A stretch of DNA of 15,375 bases from Candidatus Roizmanbacteria bacterium (GTDB lineage: Bacteria > Patescibacteriota > Microgenomatia > UBA1406 > GWC2-37-13). A program made the translations under genes and the position numbers. Shown piece by piece: positions 5,973 to 12,723 of this stretch. Position 1 is the stretch's first letter; every line of letters begins with the position of its first letter. The stretch is taken from NCBI GenBank assembly GCA_027002315.1, contig JALWZV010000053.1:1-15375 (forward strand). The letters run 5' to 3'. A model generated the notes under the pieces. That model was not told where the DNA came from, did no database searches, and saw only the letters and a list, made by a program, of their open reading frames with translations.

Positions 5973-7262
5973 ATGATTGTAACAGAAGAATTAGACACAA
6001 CACAGGTTGCTTTAAAAATAGCGGAACCTGGATCTTTGGAAGGAACAGTACACGAACGTGAAGATGATGGTTTCTTTGCGTCACTGAGACCATTCTTACC
6101 GAAGCATCTTTTTAAGGATAATAAGAATGATAATGGTTTTCTAACAAGCTCTGAGCTACAAGAGATTTTTAATATAGATAATAAAACTCTTCAGAAGGCG
6201 GCAGCGGAGCTGAGTAGTTTGACAGATTTTTCTGCCCCCGAAAGAGTTGGAAAGACAAGAAGATGGAGTAGGTATGAGGTTGGAGCGTTAGCGGCTTATA
6301 TGGTTTATCATTATGGACGCAGAGGAGAGGAAATTTTAAAACTTATTCCTGAGGGTGTATATGATGTTTTACCTGGTCTCGATGGTGACTTCTATCTTAC
6401 TGCAAAAGAAGCGGGTAATCTTAATTCGCGAATCGATGAGGAACTGTTTAGAAACCTGATTCATATCTTTAATATTGACAGGGATAGATTTCCTCGACGT
6501 GTAAATGAGAATGGTCGGTTGGTTACTGTATTGCCACGTAAGTTTTGGAATAGCGTAGCAGAGGTTTTAGAGTTAGCTCAAAAGGAAGGTTGTGAAAAAA
6601 GAGTTTTTAAGTGGATTAGAGGCAATAGAGAACGTGTCGGTAAAGCACTTTTTAGTAGCTTAGACGATGGTTTTTGGAGATTATTAGATAATTATTTATC
6701 TGATGATGATAAAGATGAGAATGAAAAATTAGAGTGGTTGCCAAACGCAGAACAGGTAGAGTTGATTAGAGACGTGCTTGATGATGCAGAGGAGATACTT
6801 GCCAGCTTCGATGTTGGAGATAAAGAGAGTTCTGTTCCCTTACATAAAACAATAATGCTTCTTGAAGGAACTAGGAAATATGTTCCTCCGTCTAATGGCT
6901 TAGAGGTTAGTGGTCTATACCAAGAATTATTTCGTGTAGGTGAGAGAGCTAAGGAGGTTTTGTTTAATTATAATGAAGGCTTAATCTTATCAGTTATCGG
7001 GAAGTTTAACTACTCAAGGTATGGAATAGCGCTAGATGAACTATACCAAGTAGGAGCTATTGGGCTTCTGAGGGCAATTAATGAGTATGACTTTAGACGA
7101 GGAGCAACATTACAAACCTTTGCTTATGCAAAGATACGGGGAGAGATTACTCACTATTTGAGAAGTACCAACAGTATCCCAGCGCATGACGCTGATAGAG
7201 TTAGGCAGGTGTTAAGCGTGAAATATGAGTTATGGCAGATATTAGGAAGAGAACCATCATAG
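5973..7262 (+). CDS. Sigma-70-family factor with long N-terminal extension, regions 2 to early 3 (interrupted by TAG)
   Basis: This 429-residue frame contains sigma region 2 near its C-terminus: LFNYNEGLILSVIGKF (about 330-345), DELYQVGAIGLLRAINEYDF (355-374) for 2.1-2.2 with core-RNA-polymerase contact, and GATLQTFAYAKIRGEITHYLR (377-397) for 2.3-2.4, which melts and reads the -10 element. It then enters region 3 (AHDADRVRQVL...ILGREPS) and stops at TAG 7260-7262. The same frame continues without a shift into sigma region 3/4 sequence, so the ancestral protein was about 559 residues. The first 325 residues are unusual: two segments with similar openings, GFLTSSELQEIF (55-66) and DFYLTAKEAGNL (139-150), each followed by a helical stretch and a basic strand pair (RRWSRYEV, PRRVNENGRLV), look like tandem winged/MerR-like DNA-binding modules. 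An acidic stretch (SDDDKDENE) follows near 243. Likely an alternative sigma factor. Confidence 0.8.
   Translation: MIVTEELDTTQVALKIAEPGSLEGTVHEREDDGFFASLRPFLPKHLFKDNKNDNGFLTSSELQEIFNIDNKTLQKAAAELSSLTDFSAPERVGKTRRWSRYEVGALAAYMVYHYGRRGEEILKLIPEGVYDVLPGLDGDFYLTAKEAGNLNSRIDEELFRNLIHIFNIDRDRFPRRVNENGRLVTVLPRKFWNSVAEVLELAQKEGCEKRVFKWIRGNRERVGKALFSSLDDGFWRLLDNYLSDDDKDENEKLEWLPNAEQVELIRDVLDDAEEILASFDVGDKESSVPLHKTIMLLEGTRKYVPPSNGLEVSGLYQELFRVGERAKEVLFNYNEGLILSVIGKFNYSRYGIALDELYQVGAIGLLRAINEYDFRRGATLQTFAYAKIRGEITHYLRSTNSIPAHDADRVRQVLSVKYELWQILGREPS
7260..7262 (+). other. In-frame amber codon splitting the sigma factor
   Basis: The TAG lies between GREPS and QKVAKEMGIAEEE, in the middle of the region 3 helix-turn-helix; the usual family pattern here is RE-P-T-x-x-E-I-A-x-x-L-G, so the stop replaces one variable residue. 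CAG to TAG would be a single transition. TAG is a normal stop codon elsewhere in this window (for example at 775 and 10904), so it is not a reassigned codon. The following base triplets are CAG AAA. Readthrough, a nonsense mutation and an assembly error are all possible. Confidence 0.85.
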
Positions 7263-7280
7263 CAGAAAGTAGCTAAGGAA

Positions 7281-7652
7281 ATGGGGATTGCAGAAGAAGA
7301 AATGGAAAAGGTTCGTTGGTTGATAGAAAATGGGAGGGAAATTTATCTTGATGCGAATGGTTCTTGGCCTGAAATTATCACCTCTACAGGAGATAAGTCT
7401 CCTGAACAAGTTGTTATCAAAAAGACACTGTGGAGAGAGTTATTAAGCAGAGTAACAGAAAAGTTTGGTTCTAAGAACACATCAATCTTTGCGTTATGGC
7501 TAACTGGACATAGTTATAACTCCATACTTGAGGTACTGGGTTTAAATATAAGCACACAAAGCGTGGGAAACATTGTACAAAACATATTAAAGACATTAAG
7601 AGAGGATTTAGAGGCTAAAGAGTTGGTTGCAGAACTAGCATCAGGATCTTGA
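7281..7652 (+). CDS. Sigma factor C-terminal part, regions 3 and 4
   Basis: This frame is the exact continuation of the preceding sigma gene after the TAG; sense codons resume at 7263 and the first ATG is at 7281. Residues here complete region 3 (MGIAEEEMEKVRWLIENGREIYLDANG, compare the family pattern ending in SLDxPxG). They then give a divergent region 4 helix-turn-helix (ALWLTGHSYNSILEVLGLNISTQSVGNIVQNILKTLRE) that would bind the -35 element. AAGGAA directly touches the ATG and is too close to work as a ribosome-binding site, so independent initiation looks weak. If separately made it would be a 123-residue -35-recognition subunit, comparable in concept to the split SigO/RsoA pair of Bacillus. 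It overlaps the terminator hairpin at its stop codon. Confidence 0.7.
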   Translation: MGIAEEEMEKVRWLIENGREIYLDANGSWPEIITSTGDKSPEQVVIKKTLWRELLSRVTEKFGSKNTSIFALWLTGHSYNSILEVLGLNISTQSVGNIVQNILKTLREDLEAKELVAELASGS

Positions 7653-7672
7653 TAGATCCTTCTCTTGTTTTT
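7643..7672 (+). terminator. Rho-independent terminator of the sigma operon
   Basis: AGGATCT (7643-7649), loop TGAT, AGATCCT (7654-7660) form a perfect 7-bp stem, followed by TCTCTTGTTTTT. The stem includes the last codons and the TGA stop (7650-7652). The T-rich tail doubles as the -35 region of the nfeD promoter. Confidence 0.65.
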
Positions 7673-7692
7673 CGCAATTTTTAAGATAAAAT
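7665..7692 (+). promoter_or_regulatory. Promoter of the nfeD-slipin operon
   Basis: TTGTTT (7665-7670), 16-base spacer, TAAAAT (7687-7692). Expected +1 is about 7699, four bases before the nfeD ATG at 7703, again essentially leaderless. Confidence 0.5.
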
Positions 7693-7702
7693 GTGATTAA
7701 TT

Positions 7703-8149
7703 ATGCAGATAACACCGCAATATTTTGTTTACTTTGGGCTGCTTTTGATAATTCTAGAACTGATTATTGGGGTAAGCACAGGTTTTGATTTGTTACTCTC
7801 AGGAATTTTGTTTATCATCGGTGGAGGAATCTTTTGGTTAACCAACATATTTTGGTTGTCCGTAGTTTCCACATTATTACTTATAGCGTTATATTTTATA
7901 ATCTTTAGAAAATCATTAAGGAGTAAGTTTATTCCTATAACTACGCGCAAAACAAATATTGATAAATTAGCAGGAGCGGAGGGAGTTGTCGTGAAGAACA
8001 TCTCGAAAAACAAACCAGGGCAGATTAAGGTAGAAGGAGAGGTTTGGCGTGCTTCAAGTAATGAGAACATTCAGAAAGGAGAAACAGCCTTTGTTAAATC
8101 AGTAGAGGGAGTTACATTAAAAGTTTCTAAAAAAGGAGGTACAAAATGA
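7703..8149 (+). CDS. nfeD: NfeD family membrane protein
   Basis: The 148-residue protein has three closely packed hydrophobic helices (about residues 7-24, 29-48 and 50-68) followed by a basic turn (FRKSLRSKF). Its soluble C-terminal domain of about 60 residues (LAGAEGVVVKNI...GQIKVEGEVWRASSNENIQKGETAFVKSVEGVTLKV) is the OB-fold signature of NfeD. This is the short form without the ClpP-class protease domain. NfeD proteins are partners of slipin/SPFH proteins in membrane microdomains, and the slipin gene follows directly with an ATGA overlap (8146-8149). It should sit in the cytoplasmic membrane with the OB domain on one face. Confidence 0.9.
   Translation: MQITPQYFVYFGLLLIILELIIGVSTGFDLLLSGILFIIGGGIFWLTNIFWLSVVSTLLLIALYFIIFRKSLRSKFIPITTRKTNIDKLAGAEGVVVKNISKNKPGQIKVEGEVWRASSNENIQKGETAFVKSVEGVTLKVSKKGGTK
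8134..8140 (+). promoter_or_regulatory. Strong Shine-Dalgarno of the slipin gene
   Basis: AGGAGGT lies five bases before the slipin ATG at 8146 and inside the last codons of nfeD. It is the clearest ribosome-binding site in the window, which shows that the organism does use Shine-Dalgarno initiation for internal operon genes although many first genes have no leader. Confidence 0.8.
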
Positions 8150-8979
8150 GTTTTTTTATAGTTCTTGCAATATTATTTTTCTTAGCTCTTGCCAAAGGAG
8201 CAGTTATAATCAGACCATACGAAAAAGGTTTAGTAATACGGTTAGGTAAGTATCACTCAACGCTTTCTTCTGGTCTAAACTTTGTAATTCCGTTCATTGA
8301 CTCTGTGATGAGAGTTGATATGAGAGAACAGGTTATAAATGTTAATCCTCAACAGGTCATCACTAAGGATAATGTGAGCGTTTTGGTTGATGCTGTAATT
8401 TACACGAAGGTGGTAGATCCTGTCAAAGCAGAGTTTGAGGTGGAGGATTTTGAGATAGCTGCGACAACGTTAGCTCAGACAACTTTAAGAAATTTAATAG
8501 GAGATAAAACCTTAGATGATACTTTAGTTGCACGTGATGTGTTGAACACAGCTTTAAGAGATACTTTGGACGAGGTAACTCATAATTGGGGAGTCAAGGT
8601 TACAAGGGTGGAGTTGAAAAGAATTGACCCGCCACAGGATATCACTGATGCAATGAGTAAGCAGATGAAGGCGGAACGAGAAAAAAGAGCAGCTATCTTA
8701 CAGGCTGAAGGAGTTAAGCAGTCTAAGATTTTAACATCAGAAGGAGAGAAGCAAGCAGCGATATTGAAAGCAGAAGGTGAGGCAGAGGCTTTGAGAAAAG
8801 TTTCGGAGGCGGCTCAACAATATTTTAAAGATAGACCAGAGGTTTTAAAAAGACTTGAGGTTTTAAAATCAGTTTTAGCTAAAAACACAAAGTTTGTTAT
8901 CCCAACAAGCAGTGAGACAATCAACTTGTTAAATTTAGAGGGAGATAACAAAACAACAGTTTTACCAAGGAAGAAGTAA
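8146..8979 (+). CDS. Slipin/stomatin-like SPFH-domain membrane protein
   Basis: The 277-residue protein has an N-terminal hydrophobic anchor (residues 2-19) and then an SPFH/band-7 domain: IIRPYEKGLVIRLGKYHSTLSSGLNFVIPFIDSV, RVDMREQVINVNPQQVITKDNVSVLVDAVIYTKVVDP and the TTLRNLIGDKTLDDTLVARDVLN segment typical of slipins. After ELKRIDPPQDITDAMSKQMKAEREKRA comes a helical, coiled-coil-like part with the repeated unit ILxAEGEKQAAILKAEGEAEA. Such proteins oligomerise on the membrane as scaffolds and pair with NfeD, the gene just upstream (four-base overlap). Length and order are normal for the family. Confidence 0.93.
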   Translation: MSFFIVLAILFFLALAKGAVIIRPYEKGLVIRLGKYHSTLSSGLNFVIPFIDSVMRVDMREQVINVNPQQVITKDNVSVLVDAVIYTKVVDPVKAEFEVEDFEIAATTLAQTTLRNLIGDKTLDDTLVARDVLNTALRDTLDEVTHNWGVKVTRVELKRIDPPQDITDAMSKQMKAEREKRAAILQAEGVKQSKILTSEGEKQAAILKAEGEAEALRKVSEAAQQYFKDRPEVLKRLEVLKSVLAKNTKFVIPTSSETINLLNLEGDNKTTVLPRKK

Positions 8980-8989
8980 TTGTTTTAAA

Positions 8990-10171
8990 ATGAGCAGGTC
9001 TGTATATAAAAAGGCGCTAAAACTGCACAGACAGTATAAGGGAAAGTTGTCTGTAGAATCTTTAGTCAAGATAAAATCTAAGGATGATCTTTCTTTAGTT
9101 TATACTCCTGGTGTAGCAGAGCCTTCAAGGGTGATTGCGAAAGATCCACAAGAGTCTTTTAACCTTACAATGAGGGGTAGGACAGTAGCTGTTATCTCTA
9201 ACGGAACGGCTGTTTTGGGGCTTGGTGATATTGGACCTGAGGCTGCTTTGCCAGTAATGGAAGGGAAGGCGCAGCTTTTAAAGGATTTTGCAGGAGTTGA
9301 CGCTGTACCTCTTGTAATTAAAACTAAAAAACCTGAGGAAATTATTAAATTTGTTAAGGAAGTTGCTCCCACTTTTGCCGGTATAAATTTAGAGGATATT
9401 GCTGCTCCTGTTTGCTTTCAGGTAGAGGAAGCATTGCAAGATATTGGTATTCCCGTTTTTCACGATGATCAGCATGGTACGGCAATTGTTGTTGCAGCTG
9501 CGTTAAGTAATGCAGCTAAGGTTGCAGGTAAGAAGATGTCTGACCTAAAGGTTGTTATCTCAGGGGCTGGAGCAGCGGGTATTGCTATAACTCGTTTACT
9601 TTTGGGGTTGAACTGCTTGGCTGGAGAGTGCTTTTTAGCATCTAAAGATTACAGGGTTGGTAACTTAATCTTGCTTGATAGTAAAGGAATTATTCATAAA
9701 GACAGGCATAACTTAAACATTTATAAGCAGGCGCTTTTGGGTTTTATTAATAAAGAGAACAGAGTAGGTGGTTTAGCTGATGCTTTGGTTGGAGCGGATG
9801 TATTTATCGGAGTATCTAAGCCTAAACTTGTTACTCCGTCTATGATTGCTACAATGGCAGAAAAGCCAATTGTTTTTGCAATGGCTAATCCTGAACCAGA
9901 AATACTGCCTAATGAGGCGGAAAAAGCAGGAGCGTTTATTGTAGGAAGCGGAAGAAGTGACTATCCAAATCAGATAAATAACGTCTTGGCATTTCCTGCG
10001 GTTTTTAAAGCTGTAATTGACGGACGGCTTAAAAAGATAGATTTAAAGATGAAGATTAGAGCAGCTAAAGCATTAGCTGAGATAATAAAACCAACCAGAA
10101 GAGCAATTCTCCCTGACCCCTTTTACCCTGATTTAGCTGAGATTATAAGCAAGAGAGTGTTAGAAAAATAA
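8990..10171 (+). CDS. NAD(P)-dependent malic enzyme (malate to pyruvate plus CO2)
   Basis: The 393-residue protein is a short, bacterial-type malic enzyme. Catalytic landmarks: VYTPGVAEPSR with Tyr38 as general acid, NGTAVLGLGDIGPEAALPVMEGKAQLLKDF with Lys93 as general base, GINLEDIAAP (Glu135, Asp136) and FHDDQHGTA (Asp160) for the divalent metal, and the dinucleotide loop GAGAAG at 192-197. C-terminal markers VFAMANPEPEI, VGSGRSDYPNQINNVLAFPAVF are intact. It lacks the phosphotransacetylase-like extension of long MaeB. Between LLLGLN and NLILLDSKG there is an extra segment of about 15 residues (CLAGECFLASKDYRVG) where most relatives have a short turn. The start at 8990 has no close Shine-Dalgarno (AAGGAAG lies 16 bases upstream) and follows the slipin stop by 10 bases, so it is probably in the same operon. 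Confidence 0.93.
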   Translation: MSRSVYKKALKLHRQYKGKLSVESLVKIKSKDDLSLVYTPGVAEPSRVIAKDPQESFNLTMRGRTVAVISNGTAVLGLGDIGPEAALPVMEGKAQLLKDFAGVDAVPLVIKTKKPEEIIKFVKEVAPTFAGINLEDIAAPVCFQVEEALQDIGIPVFHDDQHGTAIVVAAALSNAAKVAGKKMSDLKVVISGAGAAGIAITRLLLGLNCLAGECFLASKDYRVGNLILLDSKGIIHKDRHNLNIYKQALLGFINKENRVGGLADALVGADVFIGVSKPKLVTPSMIATMAEKPIVFAMANPEPEILPNEAEKAGAFIVGSGRSDYPNQINNVLAFPAVFKAVIDGRLKKIDLKMKIRAAKALAEIIKPTRRAILPDPFYPDLAEIISKRVLEK

Positions 10172-10209
10172 ATAATAGAATAGGGTTAGTAAGAGAACCA
10201 ATATTATTT
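10170..10209 (+). terminator. Possible terminator after malic enzyme
   Basis: AAATAATA (10170-10177) pairs with TATTATTT (10202-10209), and inside it GGTT (10184-10187) pairs with AACC (10196-10199). The stem is AT-rich with bulges and is followed only by TAATTTT, so it is a weak candidate. It also separates malic enzyme from the toxin-antitoxin promoter. Confidence 0.3.
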
Positions 10210-10235
10210 AATTTTCCAGGAATGAATATGTTTGC

Positions 10236-10272
10236 TTGACAACTTGACAAGTTAGAGGACGTAGAGTATCAT
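10236..10272 (+). promoter_or_regulatory. Toxin-antitoxin promoter with palindromic operator, leaderless
   Basis: TTGACA (10244-10249), a 17-base spacer and TATCAT (10267-10272) form the most canonical -35/-10 pair in the window; the +1 would be 10279, exactly the A of the antitoxin ATG. A second TTGACA lies at 10236-10241. AACTTG-A-CAAGTT (10241-10253) is a perfect inverted repeat that covers the -35 box, the expected place for an operator bound by the antitoxin or antitoxin-toxin complex. Confidence 0.7.
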
Positions 10273-10278
10273 AAAGAT

Positions 10279-10509
10279 ATGATCAGTGTACAAATAGGAG
10301 AGTTTAAAACCAAGATGTCTTTTTACCTTCAGCTTTTGCAAAAAGGGGTAAATATAGGCTTGCTTTATGGTAGAGGTAAAAAACCAGTTGCTAAGATTAC
10401 TCCTTGGTTCAATGAAAAGTCTGAGAGAAAGTTGGGGGTCTTATCTAAGTATGGAACTGTAAAACTTAAAAGTTTTAAGATAACCGACGAAGAATTACTA
10501 AGCCCATGA
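10279..10509 (+). CDS. Phd/YefM-type antitoxin
   Basis: The 76-residue protein begins MISVQIGEFKTKMSFYLQLLQKGVNIGLLYGRGKKPVAKITP, the pattern of the Phd/YefM fold (an N-terminal strand, the helix that positions xxAKxxxSxLL in relatives, then a strand pair ending in PVAxI/L). This part dimerises and binds the operator. The last 30 residues (KLGVLSKYGTVKLKSFKITDEELLSP) are the flexible segment that in relatives wraps and blocks the toxin; DEELL is typical. It overlaps the toxin gene by four bases (ATGA at 10506). It may repress its own promoter through the palindrome at 10241-10253. Confidence 0.85.
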   Translation: MISVQIGEFKTKMSFYLQLLQKGVNIGLLYGRGKKPVAKITPWFNEKSERKLGVLSKYGTVKLKSFKITDEELLSP

Positions 10510-10904
10510 ACTATTTGATTGACACTCACATTCTTTTATGGTCTTTATTTTCACCACAAAAACTACCTAAAAAAGTAAAATTTATTCTAACCGATTCAAA
10601 AAACACTATCAATGTTAGTTTGATAAGTTTATGGGAGATATCCCTCAAGTACTCTTTAAGAAAGTTGGAGGTTAACAAGAAAGCTTTAGATTTAATACCA
10701 AAATCCGTTGAGGAGATGGGTTTTATATTTCTCTCACCTCAGCCAGAGGAGTTAATTCAATTTTATCAATTACCTCATCTCCATAAAGACCCATTCGATC
10801 GCTTATTGGTTTGGCAAGCTATTAGAAATAAATTGATTTTTATTAGTCTTGATGAACAAGTGGTTGATTACAGTAAGTTTGGCCTACAGATTTACAGGTT
10901 TTAG
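10506..10904 (+). CDS. PIN-domain ribonuclease toxin (VapC-like)
   Basis: The 132-residue protein is a complete PIN domain, a metal-dependent RNase of toxin-antitoxin systems. The acidic residues of the active site are visible: Asp6 in LIDTHILLW, Glu44 in SLWEISLKYSLRKL, Asp95 and Asp98 in HLHKDPFDRLLVWQA, and Asp116 in ISLDEQV. The motifs are those of the PIN group usually found with Phd-type antitoxins. The ATG overlaps the antitoxin stop (ATGA), so translation is coupled and no Shine-Dalgarno is needed. RNA target is unknown; related VapC toxins cut tRNAs or rRNA. Confidence 0.9.
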   Translation: MNYLIDTHILLWSLFSPQKLPKKVKFILTDSKNTINVSLISLWEISLKYSLRKLEVNKKALDLIPKSVEEMGFIFLSPQPEELIQFYQLPHLHKDPFDRLLVWQAIRNKLIFISLDEQVVDYSKFGLQIYRF

Positions 10905-10963
10905 GAGTGTTGATATAACAACAGCTAGGATTTTTACAAGGAAGGTAGATAAAGAGTAAGAGG

Positions 10964-12610
10964 TTAAGGTGTGTATTCTAAAGGAGTAGCATTATAGACA
11001 GTAACGCCATTTTCGTCTCTTGGATAATCTTTGAACTTTTTTTTCCACTCTTCAAATCTGCCAGCCAGCCAGTAATTGTGAGCTACGGAGTCAATAAGTA
11101 CATCTCGGGGAATGGGTAGATTGTCTAAAGAGCCTGGATATACTCTTTCGTAAACCCTGGAAATTTTAATTAATGTATTCTGATCTGGAATTATTATCCA
11201 AGGTATCTTGGGTTCTTCTCTAAGATCTAGGCTTGTTTGTTCACCCTTTCTTGTTATTTCACCATTAATTATTCCCATATTTATAAGCTTATTCCAATAA
11301 TCTATATCTTCTGGCTTTAGAGCTCTGATCCTCCTTTTTTCTCTGAAGGTTCGAACATTTGCAGGTATTTGTTCCAGTTTTGTTAACTTACATGCACTAA
11401 CTCTGTGTCTACCATCATCTACAACATAGATTTGACCTTCTGGTCCCTTTATCTCTGAAAGTTGTATGCTTTCGCTGTGTTTCTCTGTGTGGAAAATCTG
11501 TTCTAATTTTTCTGGTTTTCCAGATAAAACATTTTCTGCTAACGTACTAATTCTTCCCCTTCTTGATGTAATTTCTTGATCCCATCCTCCCTGAGTAGCA
11601 AGGAAACTTTTGCCAACTATAGTATCAACTGGAACAACCTTATATGCTGTGTCAAATTCTCCCGAACAGTAGTAATCAAATTCCTTTGTGTCCAAAACTG
11701 GTTCTTTGGATAAGTCTGCTGGACTTAATATAGTAGTAGGAGATTGCTCTTTTATGAATTTTGAAAGCTCTTCTTTGTTTTCAGGCGGTTTTGTATCTGT
11801 GTATTCTTTTTTCTTTTGCACCTCAGGTGTAGAAGCAGTTTGAGGTTTTTGTAATTCAGGTGTTTCGACTTTTGTATCAGTTTGTCTCAGAGCAGTCGCT
11901 ATCTCCTCGTTGTCGAGGGCATATGCTTTAGCCTTATCAGGATAAGATTGTACAAATTCTTCTAAGGCTTTCTGGTGAGCTGCACGACTAGCTGCAGCAT
12001 AATTTCCTCCTGTTTCAGCAATGTTTAAGGCTCTATTTTCTGCTTCCCTTTTAAGTTTTTTCCAAACAGGATCTTTTTCTAAATCAACTTTATTGCTTCC
12101 ATCTGTATAGATTCCAAATTGATCATATTTTTCAAGCAAGTCTGGTTGTTCATGAGCAAACCTTTCCCTTGCCTGTCCTGGCATAATATCTTCTTCATAA
12201 GCTTTTTTATCATTTATCCATTTCATCCATTTTTCTAGTTCATCATCAGATAGCCCCTTTTTTTCTCTATAAGGTTCAGGGTTTTGTTCTTCCCATTCAG
12301 ATATTAAATGTGTTTGTATTGTTTTGTATCTTGAATCTGCCTCAATGTTTAAAGCTGGTAGACCGTGTTTTTTTCTATGTGATTCTATATCTATACTATA
12401 TTCTTGTGTGATTCGCTTGTCGTGGTTAGATTTTACAGTGTTAATTTTATCTAAAGCATCGCGAGTATCTGTTTGCAATCCTCTACTAGCAATATCAGCA
12501 ATGTGTTTTAATTCTCGAGTGTGCAAGTCTGGTCTTGCTTGAGGTTGTTTGATTCTTTTTGAAGCGGGTTTTTGTATTTTTTCTTGCAATGCTGATGGTT
12601 CTTCTGTCAT
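10964..12610 (-). CDS. Large protein with C-terminal ParB/sulfiredoxin-like domain
   Basis: The 548-residue protein is mostly charged helix. Residues 1-245 are rich in K, E, R and Q with several WEEQ/WMKWINDKK-type segments and no membrane helix. Residues 246-285 are a Pro/Gln/Thr/Lys-rich linker. The C-terminal part contains YKVVPVDTIVGKSFLATQGGWDQ (323-345), SRRGRISTLAENVLSGKPEKLEQI (349-372) and VVDDGRHRVSACKLTKLEQIPANV (396-419). The last segment has the DGxHRxxAxxxxxxxxIPAxV pattern of the ParB N-terminal/sulfiredoxin fold, which in different families is a CTPase clamp, nuclease or kinase. No ParB-type HTH domain follows, so a chromosome-partition role is unlikely. The long unrecognised N-terminus with a linker and C-terminal enzyme-like domain could also fit an effector or toxin layout, but that is speculation. 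It faces the toxin gene convergently. Confidence 0.65.
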   Translation of the reverse strand: MTEEPSALQEKIQKPASKRIKQPQARPDLHTRELKHIADIASRGLQTDTRDALDKINTVKSNHDKRITQEYSIDIESHRKKHGLPALNIEADSRYKTIQTHLISEWEEQNPEPYREKKGLSDDELEKWMKWINDKKAYEEDIMPGQARERFAHEQPDLLEKYDQFGIYTDGSNKVDLEKDPVWKKLKREAENRALNIAETGGNYAAASRAAHQKALEEFVQSYPDKAKAYALDNEEIATALRQTDTKVETPELQKPQTASTPEVQKKKEYTDTKPPENKEELSKFIKEQSPTTILSPADLSKEPVLDTKEFDYYCSGEFDTAYKVVPVDTIVGKSFLATQGGWDQEITSRRGRISTLAENVLSGKPEKLEQIFHTEKHSESIQLSEIKGPEGQIYVVDDGRHRVSACKLTKLEQIPANVRTFREKRRIRALKPEDIDYWNKLINMGIINGEITRKGEQTSLDLREEPKIPWIIIPDQNTLIKISRVYERVYPGSLDNLPIPRDVLIDSVAHNYWLAGRFEEWKKKFKDYPRDENGVTVYNATPLEYTP

Positions 12611-12676
12611 TCTTTAGTTAATTTGTTAATATTTAATGTTAATAAACATTTTCGTTTACAGACTATTGCCATTTTT

Positions 12677-12704
12677 ATTTTATTAGTTTGTATTTTTTTT
12701 GCAA
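12677..12704 (-). promoter_or_regulatory. Promoter of the ParB-like gene
   Basis: The minus strand shows TTGCAA (12704-12699), 16 bases, TAAAAT (12682-12677). Predicted +1 is about 12670, giving a leader of about 60 bases, the longest here. The leader has repeated GTTAAT/ATTAAC words and only a weak AAAGA before the ATG. Confidence 0.4.
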
Positions 12705-12723
12705 CTTCGTAGGCGGTATATAA

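Noticed and set aside
7260..7262. Amber codon reassignment
   Set aside because: TAG ends several other intact genes in the window, so general reassignment is excluded.
12324..12542. 72-residue plus-strand ORF
   Set aside because: Antisense to the start of the ParB-like gene, without promoter or recognisable motif.
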